Assembly: GCA_947627245.1 (NCBI GenBank)
Contig: CANQVH010000022.1
Location: 1-49,178, forward strand
Direction of reading: 5' to 3'
Length of the DNA stretch: 49,178 bases
Source: an uncultured Lachnospiraceae bacterium
Lineage (GTDB): Bacteria; Bacillota; Clostridia; Lachnospirales; Lachnospiraceae
Shown here piece after piece: positions 33,705 to 42,290 of the stretch (its first letter is position 1; the number at the start of each line of letters is the position of its first letter). A program made the position numbers and the translations under genes. Under the pieces are notes generated by a model. It was not told the origin of the DNA. It did no database searches and saw only the letters and a program-made list of their open reading frames with translations.

Positions 33705-34631
33705 GCGCAGTTCCTTGCCCGTAATCTCCAGAAACACGTCGTTCAGCGTCGGCGGCGCCGAATAAACGCGCCCAAACACAAGCTTCTGCTCCTGCAGATA
33801 ATTCAGGATGCGGATCAGATTGTGCCTCCCGCTCGTGCATTTCACGGTCAGCACCTGCTCCTGCGAAAGCTCCGCCAGAAAGACATGCGGCAGCTCCCGG
33901 ATGTCCTGAAGCTGCTCTCTAGACGCCGAGATCCCCTCGATCGTCACGGTCTCGGCCGTCTTTATCATCTGCTTGAGTTCCTCCGTCGTGCCGGACGCGA
34001 TCGCGCGGCCGTGATCCATGATGACGATGCGGCTGCAGATCTGCTCGACCTCCTCCATATAGTGAGAGGTGTAGATCACCGTCGCGCCGCCCTTGTTCAG
34101 CTCCACGATCCCCTCAAGGATCCGGTTGCGGCTCTGCGGATCCACCGCGACGGTCGGCTCGTCCATGATGATGAGCTTCGGTCGGTGCGCAATCCCGCAG
34201 GCAATGTTGAGCCTGCGCAGCAGTCCGCCGGAAAGCTTCTTCGGCATCATCTTTCCGTAATCCTCAAGACCGACGAAACGGATTGCCTCCTCCACAAGCT
34301 CTCTGCGCTTCGCCTTATCTGTCACGTACAGCCCGCAGAAATAATCGATGTTCTCCCGGACCGTCATCTGCTCGAACACCGCCACATTCTGAGGCACAAT
34401 GCCGATCTGCCGTTTCAGCTCATAGCTGTCCGGCCGCATTTCCTGCCCGAACACGGTGATCTCTCCCTTATCGTACTTCAAAAGCGCGAGCAGACAGTTG
34501 ATCGCCGTCGTCTTCCCGGAGCCGTTCGGCCCAAGCAGACCGAAGATCTCTCCCTCCTGAATATCCAGATCAAAGTGGTCGAGCGCGGTCAACTGCCCGT
34601 ACCGTTTTACAAGATTTTTAATATGAATCAT
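33699..34631 (-). CDS. ABC exporter ATP-binding protein (LnrL-like)
   Basis: ATPase of 310 residues. Walker A GPNGSGKT (34-41), Q-loop GIVPQNVAVF, signature LSGGLLRRL (about 135-143, LSGGL in place of LSGGQ), Walker B LIIMDEPTVAVDP with Ala in place of the usual Gly in the D-loop region, and the H-loop histidine in YTSHYMEE. A C-terminal extension of about 80 residues is typical of CcmA/DrrA-type drug exporters. The ATG at 34631 has AGAGGAG 6 bases upstream. It is the first gene of the ATPase-permease-permease operon, divergent from the histidine kinase. Confidence 0.92.
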   Translation of the reverse strand: MIHIKNLVKRYGQLTALDHFDLDIQEGEIFGLLGPNGSGKTTAINCLLALLKYDKGEITVFGQEMRPDSYELKRQIGIVPQNVAVFEQMTVRENIDYFCGLYVTDKAKRRELVEEAIRFVGLEDYGKMMPKKLSGGLLRRLNIACGIAHRPKLIIMDEPTVAVDPQSRNRILEGIVELNKGGATVIYTSHYMEEVEQICSRIVIMDHGRAIASGTTEELKQMIKTAETVTIEGISASREQLQDIRELPHVFLAELSQEQVLTVKCTSGRHNLIRILNYLQEQKLVFGRVYSAPPTLNDVFLEITGKELRD

Positions 34632-34671
34632 AGTCTTCTCCTCTTCCGGCTCATTGACTTGCTTCCATGCC

Positions 34672-34700
34672 AGTATAGCATATCCCGCCATGCTGTTTTA
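34672..34700 (-). promoter_or_regulatory. Candidate activator-dependent promoter of the ABC exporter
   Basis: Minus-strand TATACT with a poor -35 (TAAAAC) at 17 bases. The weak -35 is immediately preceded by the operator at 34702-34713, suggesting a need for an activator. Confidence 0.5.
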
Positions 34701-34701
34701 G

Positions 34702-34735
34702 TGTCGAATGTCAGAACCGTATGTGACAAATGTCA
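34702..34735. promoter_or_regulatory. Paired operators for the response regulator
   Basis: Two related 12-base sites, TGTCGAATGTCA (34702-34713) and TGACAAATGTCA (34724-34735, a perfect TGACA-N2-TGTCA dyad), lie 22 bases apart, two helical turns. Each stands one base from the -35 of one of the two divergent promoters. They are the natural binding sites for the NarL-type regulator encoded at 35996-36616; this is an inference. Confidence 0.6.
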
Positions 34736-34736
34736 T

Positions 34737-34765
34737 TTGCTTTTAAGCAGCGCATGTGCTACGAT
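34737..34765 (+). promoter_or_regulatory. Candidate promoter of the histidine kinase operon
   Basis: TTGCTT, 17 bases, TGC-TACGAT (extended -10), about 80 bases before the kinase ATG. Confidence 0.5.
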
Positions 34766-34850
34766 GGACTCACTTATTGATGAATTTGTTTGTAAACGCA
34801 TTTACTGATCGAAATCACGTGTTCATTCGTAAAGTCAGAGGGCGATCCTT

Positions 34851-35999
34851 ATGTATGATCTGTTTGACAAATGTATCCTGTTTCTGTTTTGCCTGCTGCT
34901 GTTTCCTTTTGACCGGATCGCGCCGATGTGCGTGTTCGCCTGCCTTCTGGCCGTCTCTGTCAGCGCCGGCTGCTCTGCCTTTCCCGGATTGGCGGTGCGC
35001 GCGGTCTTTCCCGCATATACGCTTTTGCTGCTTTTCTTCCCGCAGCTTGGCATCTTCCTTCCGCTTCTTGCCTACGATGTGATTCCCCACACGGAAGAAG
35101 GAACCCGGCAGTTCCCGCCCCGGCTTCCTGATCCGCTCTCACTTGCCTGCGTCTGCGCTTCGCTTTTCCTCTGCGCTTTTTTCCGCAGGAGCTTCGGATT
35201 CCGGCACGCGTTCCTGCCGTACCGCTTTCAGCTTCTGCTTCTGTTATCCGGCGTTCTTCTTGCTTTTCTGCTTCGCCGCAGGACCGTTGTACAGCTCTTT
35301 CTGGGACGGCAGTTGTTCCGCGCAAGGGACGACGGCGCAGAGATCCGGATTCTGCTTGAGGAGCGCAATCGTTCTCTTCTCGAAAAGCAGGACAACGAAA
35401 TTTACACGGCCACTCTTCGGGAGCGCAACCGGATCGCCCGGGAAATCCATGACAACGTCGGCCACATGCTCGCGCGCGCGATCCTGATGGTCGGAGCTCT
35501 GAAGGCGACCTGCCGCGATCCCGCCTCCGCGGAATCGTTAGGACATCTCGGGGACACGCTGGATCATGCCATGAACAGCATCCGCAGCAGCGTACACGAC
35601 CTGCATGACAGCTCCGTGAATCTGGAGGATTCGCTTTACACAATGGCGCGGGAATTCTCTTTCTGTCCGGTCAGCGTACAATTCCAAATGTCGCCGGATC
35701 TGCCGCGTGAGATCAAATACAGCCTGATCGCGATCGCAAGAGAGGCCCTTGTCAACATATCCAGACACAGCAACGCCACGGAAGCGTCCATCACGGCGAT
35801 CGAACATCCCGGATTCTATCAGTTTATCATCCGGGACAACGGAGACAGCGCCGATCCTCCGGACATTTCCGGCATCGGACTTGAGAATATCAGCGCGCGC
35901 GTGAGCGCGTTGAAGGGAAGCCTTCAGATCCGGACCTCCGGCGGCTTCTGTATCTATATCACGATCCCTCACGCATCGTCAGAAAGGAGCGCTTCATGA
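34851..35999 (+). CDS. NarL/DesK-type sensor histidine kinase (LnrJ-like)
   Basis: Membrane kinase of 382 residues. About five hydrophobic helices fill residues 8-140 with very short loops, so the sensor is the membrane part itself. The HisKA_3 dimerisation helix is RERNRIAREIHDNVGH with the phosphorylated histidine at 200. The HATPase domain has the N box EALVNISRHSNA (about 298-309), DNGDS, and GIGLENISARV. It overlaps the regulator gene by four bases (ATGA). The architecture and divergent exporter resemble LnrJ, which senses linearmycins, or DesK, which senses membrane order. The ligand here is unknown. Confidence 0.9.
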   Translation: MYDLFDKCILFLFCLLLFPFDRIAPMCVFACLLAVSVSAGCSAFPGLAVRAVFPAYTLLLLFFPQLGIFLPLLAYDVIPHTEEGTRQFPPRLPDPLSLACVCASLFLCAFFRRSFGFRHAFLPYRFQLLLLLSGVLLAFLLRRRTVVQLFLGRQLFRARDDGAEIRILLEERNRSLLEKQDNEIYTATLRERNRIAREIHDNVGHMLARAILMVGALKATCRDPASAESLGHLGDTLDHAMNSIRSSVHDLHDSSVNLEDSLYTMAREFSFCPVSVQFQMSPDLPREIKYSLIAIAREALVNISRHSNATEASITAIEHPGFYQFIIRDNGDSADPPDISGIGLENISARVSALKGSLQIRTSGGFCIYITIPHASSERSAS

Positions 36000-36616
36000 A
36001 CCTTGTTTTGATCGACGACGATCTTCTGGTGACTACCGCATTGAAGACAATCTTGGAGGCCGACCCGCAGCTTCATGTGCTCGCGGTCGGATGCTCCGGC
36101 AAAGAAGCGATCTCCCTGTACGGGCAGTTTCTGCCGGATGTGCTCCTGATGGATATCCGCATGAAAGAAACGGACGGGCTCACGGCCGCGCAGATCATCC
36201 TGTCGCAATTCCCGGACGCCAAAATACTTCTGCTCACAACATTTTCCGACGACGACTACATTGTAAAAGCTCTGCGGATCGGCGCATGCGGTTATCTGCT
36301 GAAACAGGATTACGGGCATCTGATCCCGGCGATCAAAGCGGTCTGCAACGGTCAAACCGTCTTCGGGACGGAGATCACCGAACGGCTTCCCCGACTTTTG
36401 CGCGGCACAAAGGAGCAGGATCTGCACGAATATCACATCTCCGAAAAAGAGTTGGAGATCATAAGAGGCGTGGCGGACGGTCTGAGCAACCGCGAGATCG
36501 CGGAATCCCTGTATCTCAGCGAGGGAACCGTGCGCAATTACCTCAGCACGATCCTCTCCAAGCTGGAGCTGCGCGACCGCACGCAGCTTGCCGTGTTCTA
36601 TCTGACACGCGGCTGA
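35996..36616 (+). CDS. NarL/LuxR-family response regulator (LnrK-like)
   Basis: Regulator of 206 residues. The receiver domain has acidic residues at 7-9, the phosphoacceptor Asp53 in LLMDIRM, a Thr in LLTTF and Lys in LLKQD. The C-terminal LuxR-type helix-turn-helix (about 145-200) includes ISEKELEIIRGVADGLSN and EGTVRNYLSTILSKL. Translation is coupled to the kinase by the ATGA overlap. It likely binds the paired operators between the kinase and exporter operons. Confidence 0.93.
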   Translation: MNLVLIDDDLLVTTALKTILEADPQLHVLAVGCSGKEAISLYGQFLPDVLLMDIRMKETDGLTAAQIILSQFPDAKILLLTTFSDDDYIVKALRIGACGYLLKQDYGHLIPAIKAVCNGQTVFGTEITERLPRLLRGTKEQDLHEYHISEKELEIIRGVADGLSNREIAESLYLSEGTVRNYLSTILSKLELRDRTQLAVFYLTRG

Positions 36617-36641
36617 GCCTCATTGATTTTCGCCAAAGGTC

Positions 36642-36670
36642 TTGTCATCTTCCCGCAATGAGACTATAAT
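36642..36670 (+). promoter_or_regulatory. Sigma-A promoter for the propeller protein
   Basis: TTGTCA, 17 bases, TATAAT (11 of 12 consensus positions). It gives the propeller gene its own transcript, independent of the two-component system. Confidence 0.8.
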
Positions 36671-36731
36671 CTATCGTGCATGATATTTCGAATCTTATTA
36701 TTCTCTATCGCTGACTAACGGAGCAAAAGAT

Positions 36732-38651
36732 ATGTCCACGGGAACCGACTACGACAGACAATTCAGCCGCTACGCGGATAAGGCGAGGCAGAGCGAACTG
36801 CCCGCAGAAGCAGACGACCACAGACAATTCAGCCGCTATGCGGATAAGGCGGGACAGCCCGCGAAAACCGCCCGGACGAAATCGCACAGGATCCATATTT
36901 TGCTGACTTCGGCCGGCATTCTTGTGCTGCTGTGCGCGGCTCTTGCCCTCTTCTGCATTCTCCGCGATACGGACCCCGTCACGCTGGTGCAGGGTCTTGC
37001 CTCCGGGCGGATCAAGCCTTCTTTCTCATTGACGGGAACTGAGACCGAATCCGAACAGGAAACGGAATCTGACACTTCTCTGACCTTCGCCGAGATGACC
37101 CAGACAGAAGCTCCCGACCCGGAATTTTATCCCTACTGCACAGACGCGACCGACCCGAACCGCCTGATCGAATTTACCGAGGTGGAGGTAAACGATACAA
37201 TCTTGGACAGCGTTTCGGAATACACGCCCGCCTCCGAGATCAGCTTCGATCCCGGAGAGGATTATACCGATGTGGAAGGGATCGTCACGTTCCGCGGCGA
37301 CAATTTCCGCAACAGTCCTTCCTACGGCTTTGCGGAAATGTCGGTCGATACAATGTCCGGTATCTGGACACAGACCACGGGCGGTCTGACCTACGGAAAC
37401 GCAACGTGGAGCGGAAGCGGATGGACCGGCCAGCCCCTGATGATGAAGTGGCCGCGCGCGGCAAAAGAGCACATGAATATGTATGATGCGGCCAAAGAGG
37501 ATGATGAGCTCGTCGAGGTAATCTACGCCTGCATGGACGGATATGTCTATTTTCTTGACCTGCGCACCGGCGAAAAGACCCGCGATCCGCTCTGGCTCGG
37601 CTACACCTTCAAGGGAAGCGGGGCTCTCGATCCGCGCGGATATCCGATCCTGTACGTAGGCGCCGGCTACGACAGCAGCGAAGGCACGGCTCGCGTCTTC
37701 ATTGTAAACCTCTTGGACTGCAGCGTCATGCTCACCTTCGGCAACAACGATCCGTTTTCCCTACGCGGCACGCTGAGTTATTTCGACTCCTCCGCTCTCG
37801 TGGACGCGGAGACGGACACGCTGATCTACCCGGGCGAGAACGGAATCCTCTATCTGATGAAGCTCAACACCGCCTACGACGAAACGACCGGCACGCTCTC
37901 CATCGCGCCTGACCCGATTGTCAAATGGCGTTACAGCGGCGTGCGGACCACGGTCGGTTCCTATTGGGTCGGCATGGAAACGAGCGCCGCCGTCTACAAG
38001 GGTTATCTGTTCGTCGCAGACAACGGAGGCAACCTCATGTGTCTGAACCTGAACACGCTTCAGCTCGTCTGGGTGCAGGACACGCTGGACGATACGAACT
38101 CTACCCCGGTTCTCGCGTTTGAGGACGGGCATCTGTATCTCTATATCAGCACATCCTTCCACCTCGGCTGGAGAAGTTCTTCCTCCGCGACGGTCCCGAT
38201 CTGGAAGATCGATGCGGAAAACGGAGAGATCGTCTGGCAGACGGATTACGAATGCTACACGGTCGACGGCGTATCCGGCGGCGTGCAGTCGACCATTGCG
38301 GTCGGCAAGCAGAAGCTTTCCGATTATCTGTATGTCACGGTCTCCCGCACGGGAGGCATGTACGACGGCGTGCTCGCCTGCCTGAACAAGAACACCGGAG
38401 AGATCGTCTGGGAACACAAAGCATACTATGCATGGTCCTCCCCGGTCTGCGTATACAATTCGGACGGAAGCGGCCGCGTGCTCTACTGCAGTTGCGCCGG
38501 CTACATGTATCTGATGGATGCTTTTACCGGAGACGTCCTCGACGTGTGCCAGATCAGCGACGGTTCCATCGAAGCCTCTCCCGCCGTCTACGGAAACATC
38601 GCCGTGATCGGCACGCGATCATGCCGGATCATGGGAGTTCAGCTTCACTGA
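36732..38651 (+). CDS. Membrane-anchored PQQ-like beta-propeller protein
   Basis: Protein of 639 residues. A cytoplasmic N-terminus of about 50 residues holds two near-identical copies of RQFSRYADKA, 22 residues apart. One transmembrane helix follows (about 55-78), then a Thr/Glu-rich linker (about 95-130). The extracytoplasmic part (about 170-639) consists of PQQ-type propeller blades with repeated [VI]-x-x-LD-x-x-TGE-like motifs, for example YFLDLRTGEKT, CLNKNTGEIVWEH and YLMDAFTGDVLD. The fold resembles BamB and PQQ-binding proteins; no enzymatic cofactor site could be confirmed. It has its own promoter and ends beside a structured convergent region. Confidence 0.85.
   Translation: MSTGTDYDRQFSRYADKARQSELPAEADDHRQFSRYADKAGQPAKTARTKSHRIHILLTSAGILVLLCAALALFCILRDTDPVTLVQGLASGRIKPSFSLTGTETESEQETESDTSLTFAEMTQTEAPDPEFYPYCTDATDPNRLIEFTEVEVNDTILDSVSEYTPASEISFDPGEDYTDVEGIVTFRGDNFRNSPSYGFAEMSVDTMSGIWTQTTGGLTYGNATWSGSGWTGQPLMMKWPRAAKEHMNMYDAAKEDDELVEVIYACMDGYVYFLDLRTGEKTRDPLWLGYTFKGSGALDPRGYPILYVGAGYDSSEGTARVFIVNLLDCSVMLTFGNNDPFSLRGTLSYFDSSALVDAETDTLIYPGENGILYLMKLNTAYDETTGTLSIAPDPIVKWRYSGVRTTVGSYWVGMETSAAVYKGYLFVADNGGNLMCLNLNTLQLVWVQDTLDDTNSTPVLAFEDGHLYLYISTSFHLGWRSSSSATVPIWKIDAENGEIVWQTDYECYTVDGVSGGVQSTIAVGKQKLSDYLYVTVSRTGGMYDGVLACLNKNTGEIVWEHKAYYAWSSPVCVYNSDGSGRVLYCSCAGYMYLMDAFTGDVLDVCQISDGSIEASPAVYGNIAVIGTRSCRIMGVQLH
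36754..36851 (+). repeat. Duplicated 32-bp coding repeat
   Basis: A 32-base segment starting at 36754 recurs at 36820 with one mismatch, offset 66 bases (22 codons). It encodes the repeated RQFSRYADKA motif in the cytoplasmic tail of the propeller protein. Confidence 0.85.
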
Positions 38652-38668
38652 ATGAAAATACACGAACG

Positions 38669-38876
38669 GAAAGAGAGTGCCCGGAATTCCATGCGGCCAT
38701 ACCGTCCAACCGGTATCCCCGCCCTGTTTTCCAAGCACTCTCTTTCTTATATGAACACAAGACACAAGCCCCGACCCTATGCTGTCCCTTCTCCTGTCCT
38801 GCCGGGACGCCTGTGTCAGTGTGAACGACGCATGACACTTCCGCCGTATCTTCCTCCTATTGTGTTCATAAAAATC
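38669..38876 (-). ncRNA. Candidate structured small RNA in a convergent intergenic region
   Basis: A strong minus-strand promoter (38883-38911) has no credible coding gene downstream. The first about 130 bases fold into a domain closed by 11 perfect pairs (38860-38870 with 38750-38760) that encloses GTGTCA/TGACAC and GTCC/GGAC hairpins. The next domain is closed by 12 perfect pairs (GAAAGAGAGTGC at 38669-38680 with 38735-38746), with inner ATACCG/CGGTAT and GCGG/CCGC pairs. No T run ends it, so the 3' end is uncertain. A GTG-started frame of 69 codons exists in the same stretch but has no recognisable protein character. The second domain could also serve as terminator for the propeller gene. 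Confidence 0.45.
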
Positions 38877-38882
38877 ATCCAA

Positions 38883-38911
38883 ATTATACAGTAATTCTTG
38901 GCTCAAGTCAA
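38883..38911 (-). promoter_or_regulatory. Orphan sigma-A promoter between convergent genes
   Basis: Minus-strand TTGACT, 17 bases, TATAAT (11 of 12 consensus positions), just downstream of the ispG terminator and pointing into the structured region. Confidence 0.75.
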
Positions 38912-38920
38912 TTATTTTTG

Positions 38921-38946
38921 TAAAAATACGGAAAGATTTTCTGTAT
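38921..38946 (-). terminator. Intrinsic terminator after ispG
   Basis: Minus-strand ATACAGAAA/TTTCCGTAT hairpin (one mismatch, 3-base loop) followed by TTTTTAC, about 50 bases past the ispG stop. Confidence 0.6.
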
Positions 38947-38993
38947 TTATCACAAAATTAACTTTTATACAAACAATTAAAGAAGCAATCCGT

Positions 38994-40049
38994 TCACTGC
39001 TCCCAGTGAAGCAGTTCCTCGCGCAGCGTGCTCAGAAGCTCGTTCTCCGGAACCTTGCGGACCACCTCGCCCTTCTTGATCAGAAGTCCTTCTCCGATAC
39101 CGCCCGCAATCCCGATGTCGGCTTCCTTTGCCTCTCCCGGACCGTTCACGACGCAGCCCATCACAGCCACCTTCAGATCAAGCGGAATGTCCTCTACCAT
39201 CTCCTCCACCTGATTTGCCAGCCCAATCAGATCAATGCGTGTACGCCCACAGGTCGGGCAGGATACTACTTCGATCCCCCCTTTGCGCAGGCCCAGCGTG
39301 CGAAGGATCAGCTTCGCGGATTTGACCTCCTCGCGCGGGTCCCCGGTCAGGGAGACGCGGATCGTGTCTCCGATTCCCTGCGACAAGATCAGGCCAAGAC
39401 CGATCGCAGACTTGATGTTTCCGGACAATAGCGTCCCAGCCTCCGTGATACCAACATGCAGCGGATGATCCGTCTTCTTTGCCAGAAGCTCATGCGCCTT
39501 TGCGCACATCAGAACGTCCGAGGACTTGATGCTGATCACCAGATTGTCGTAGCCCATATCCTCGATGACAGCCGTCTGCCGCAACGCGCTCTCGACAATC
39601 CCCTCCGCGGTCACACCGTGGTCGCGTGCGACGATCTCCTTTTCAAGAGAACCGCTGTTGACCCCGACGCGGATCGGAATGCCGCGCTCCTTCGCCGCAT
39701 CGACCACCGCGCGCACGCGATCCTCGCTGCCAATGTTGCCCGGATTGATGCGGATCTTGTCCGCTCCCGCCTCGATCGCCGCAATCGCCAGCTTATAATC
39801 GAAGTGAATGTCTGCCACCAGCGGGATATGAATTCTTTTTTTGATCTCGCCCAGCGCCTGCGCTGCCTCCATCGTCGGAACGGCGCAACGGATAATATCG
39901 CAGCCCGCCGCCTCGAGCTTCCCGATCTGCGCAGCCGTAGCCGCCGCATCCTCGGTCCTCGTATTCGTCATCGACTGAATCAGGATTGGATTGCCTCCTC
40001 CGATCACACGATCGCCGATTTTTACGATTTTAGTATTATCCCGGTACAT
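38994..40049 (-). CDS. ispG: 4-hydroxy-3-methylbut-2-enyl diphosphate synthase IspG
   Basis: MEP-pathway iron-sulfur enzyme converting MEcPP to HMBPP for isoprenoid synthesis. The 351-residue protein is the short bacterial type. It starts with KIGDRVIGGGNPILIQSMTNT, typical of the family. The [4Fe-4S] cysteines are in SCPTCGRT (two) and GCVVNGPGE (one), followed by a conserved Glu. It is downstream of ppk1 by 93 bases, and a terminator hairpin follows. Confidence 0.96.
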   Translation of the reverse strand: MYRDNTKIVKIGDRVIGGGNPILIQSMTNTRTEDAAATAAQIGKLEAAGCDIIRCAVPTMEAAQALGEIKKRIHIPLVADIHFDYKLAIAAIEAGADKIRINPGNIGSEDRVRAVVDAAKERGIPIRVGVNSGSLEKEIVARDHGVTAEGIVESALRQTAVIEDMGYDNLVISIKSSDVLMCAKAHELLAKKTDHPLHVGITEAGTLLSGNIKSAIGLGLILSQGIGDTIRVSLTGDPREEVKSAKLILRTLGLRKGGIEVVSCPTCGRTRIDLIGLANQVEEMVEDIPLDLKVAVMGCVVNGPGEAKEADIGIAGGIGEGLLIKKGEVVRKVPENELLSTLREELLHWEQ

Positions 40050-40142
40050 CTTTCTCTCCCGCTTTCTTTTTCTATGCTTTTCTCATTTTAAATTTTTCTC
40101 TATACTTTTTTCCGCCGTCAGCTTTCCCGGCTCGCGCAGGCT

Positions 40143-42278
40143 TTACTCTTCCACAGGCTCCGCCGGTATGAACACCCTGCTCTTCGTCTCTTCCGGAGCC
40201 GACTGTGCCAGTCTTACGGCTTCTTCGCAGAAATAATCCTGCGCGCAAAGCAGCGTCTTGCCCCGCTTGTCAATCTTTTCATAGCTGCCGTCCGGCTGCA
40301 TGATATGCGCTTTCACATTATCCTCGAGCTGGATCTGCAGAATATGCCGCACCTTCTCACGGATCTCGGGCGACTCGACCGGAAACAGGATCTCCACGCG
40401 CTTGTCAAGGTTGCGCGGCATCCAATCGGCGCTCGCCATATAAAACTCCTCATTCCCGCCGTTGCGGAAATAGAAAATGCGCGCGTGCTCCAGAAAATTC
40501 CCGACAATGGACCGCACCCGGATATGTTCGCTGACCTTCGGGATTCCCGTCCGCAGGCAGCAGATTCCGCGGATGATCAGGTCGATCTCCACGCCCGCCG
40601 CGGACGCCTCGTAGAGCGCCGCGATGATCCCTTTGTCGCAGAGCGAGTTCATCTTGGCAACGATCCGCGCCGGTTCGCCCGCTTTTGCGTGGTTCGTCTC
40701 TCTCTGGATCAGCCGCATAAACGCATCACGCATCCACAGCGGCGCAAGCACCAGACGATTCCAATGCTTCGGCTCCGAGTATCCGGAAAGCATATTAAAT
40801 ACTGCCGTCGCATCCTCTCCGATCGGCTCCGCGCAGGTCAAAAGCCCGCAGTCCGTATAGAGCTTCGCCGTGGAATCATTGTAATTGCCGGTGCCGAGAT
40901 GCACGTAGCGACGGATCCCGTCCTCCTCGCGGCGCACGACCAGCGTGATCTTGCTGTGCGTCTTTAAGCCCAGCAGGCCGTAGATTACATGACAGCCCGC
41001 CTGCTCCAGCATTTTTGCCCAGAGGATATTGTTCTCCTCGTCAAAGCGCGCCTTCAGCTCCACGAGCACCGTCACCTGCTTGCCGTTCTCGGCCGCCTGC
41101 GCAAGCGCCGCCACGATCGGCGAATGTCCGCTGACGCGGTACAAGGTCTGCTTGATCGCGAGCACATCCGGATCCTTCGCCGCCTGTTTCACGAAATTCA
41201 CGACCGGTTCAAAGGTCATGTACGGGTGATGCAACAGGATATCGCCCTTGCGGATCTGCGTAAAGATGTCTTCCTCGTCGTTCATGCCCGGCACGCTCTG
41301 CGGTTTGTACGGCTCGTAACGGTACGCGTCCATCCCCTCCATGCCGTAGAGCTTCATCAGAAATGTCAGATCCAGCGGCCCGCTGATCTTGTAGATGTCC
41401 TCTTCCTTCACATTCAGCTCGGTCTTCAGGATCTTCAGGAGCTTCGGCTCCATCTTTTCTTCGATCTCAAGACGGATGACCTCGCCCCACTGGCGCTTTT
41501 TCAGCTTCTTCTCAATCTCCTTGAGCAGATCGGCCGCCTCGTCCTCATCATAAGCCAAATCCGCGTTGCGCATGATCCGGTACGGATGTGCGCAGACCAC
41601 ATTGTAGTTCAGGAACAGTTTATCGATATTCCGCTCAATGATCTCTTCGAGCAGGATCACACTGCGCTTTCCGTCCGCTCCCTCCGGGAGCAGCACGATC
41701 CGCGGCAGCACCGAGGGCACCTGCACCGTCGCGAACTCGGCCTTCGTCTTTTCCTTCTCACCCTTCTTTGAGATCAGCGCGCCGATATTCAATGTCTTAT
41801 TGCGGATCAGCGGAAACGGCCGCGCCGAGTCCATTGCCATCGGCGTCAAAACCGGATAGACATTTTCCTCAAAATACTCGTCCACAAACGCCTTCTGCTG
41901 CTTCGTCAGCTTCTCATGCTCCGTCACCAGCTCCAAGCCACACTGCTTCATCAGCGGAAGCAGGGAACGATTGTAGGTGCTGTACTGCTGCGCCACTAGC
42001 TCGTGCGCCTGCGCCGCGATCGCCGAAAGCTGCTCCTGCGGCGTCATCCCGGCGATATCCTTCTTCGTGTACTTCGCATGTACCATGTCCTTCAGGGACG
42101 CGACCCGGATCATGAAGAATTCGTCCAGATTGGAGGAGGTGATACTCAGGAATTTCAGCCGTTCCAGCATCGGAAGGCTCTTGTCCCGCGCCTCTGAGAG
42201 CACTCTGCTGTTAAACCCGAGCCAACTGCATTCTCTGTTGATATAATACTCCGGCTTCTCAAAATCAATCGTCGCCAT
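40143..42278 (-). CDS. ppk1: Polyphosphate kinase
   Basis: Synthesises inorganic polyphosphate from ATP at the membrane. Protein of 711 residues, full length for Ppk1. It starts with EYYINRECSWLGFNSRVL (N-terminal domain), and the two phospholipase-D-like catalytic domains include the conserved HLGTGNYND region, where the phosphohistidine lies close by in LKTHSKITLV, and the second HARIFYFRNGG site. It begins 12 bases after ppx, so the synthetic and degradative enzymes are cotranscribed. Confidence 0.96.
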   Translation of the reverse strand: MATIDFEKPEYYINRECSWLGFNSRVLSEARDKSLPMLERLKFLSITSSNLDEFFMIRVASLKDMVHAKYTKKDIAGMTPQEQLSAIAAQAHELVAQQYSTYNRSLLPLMKQCGLELVTEHEKLTKQQKAFVDEYFEENVYPVLTPMAMDSARPFPLIRNKTLNIGALISKKGEKEKTKAEFATVQVPSVLPRIVLLPEGADGKRSVILLEEIIERNIDKLFLNYNVVCAHPYRIMRNADLAYDEDEAADLLKEIEKKLKKRQWGEVIRLEIEEKMEPKLLKILKTELNVKEEDIYKISGPLDLTFLMKLYGMEGMDAYRYEPYKPQSVPGMNDEEDIFTQIRKGDILLHHPYMTFEPVVNFVKQAAKDPDVLAIKQTLYRVSGHSPIVAALAQAAENGKQVTVLVELKARFDEENNILWAKMLEQAGCHVIYGLLGLKTHSKITLVVRREEDGIRRYVHLGTGNYNDSTAKLYTDCGLLTCAEPIGEDATAVFNMLSGYSEPKHWNRLVLAPLWMRDAFMRLIQRETNHAKAGEPARIVAKMNSLCDKGIIAALYEASAAGVEIDLIIRGICCLRTGIPKVSEHIRVRSIVGNFLEHARIFYFRNGGNEEFYMASADWMPRNLDKRVEILFPVESPEIREKVRHILQIQLEDNVKAHIMQPDGSYEKIDKRGKTLLCAQDYFCEEAVRLAQSAPEETKSRVFIPAEPVEE

Positions 42279-42290
42279 AATTCCTTCCTC

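Noticed and set aside
38629..38906. Small proteins of 69 or 95 codons on the minus strand
   Set aside because: The longer frame begins inside the promoter spacer; the shorter has a poorly spaced ribosome site and runs antisense into the propeller gene. Neither has recognisable protein character.
38898..39431. 177-codon plus-strand frame antisense to ispG
   Set aside because: It starts in the promoter region with TTG and is a mirror of a confident gene.
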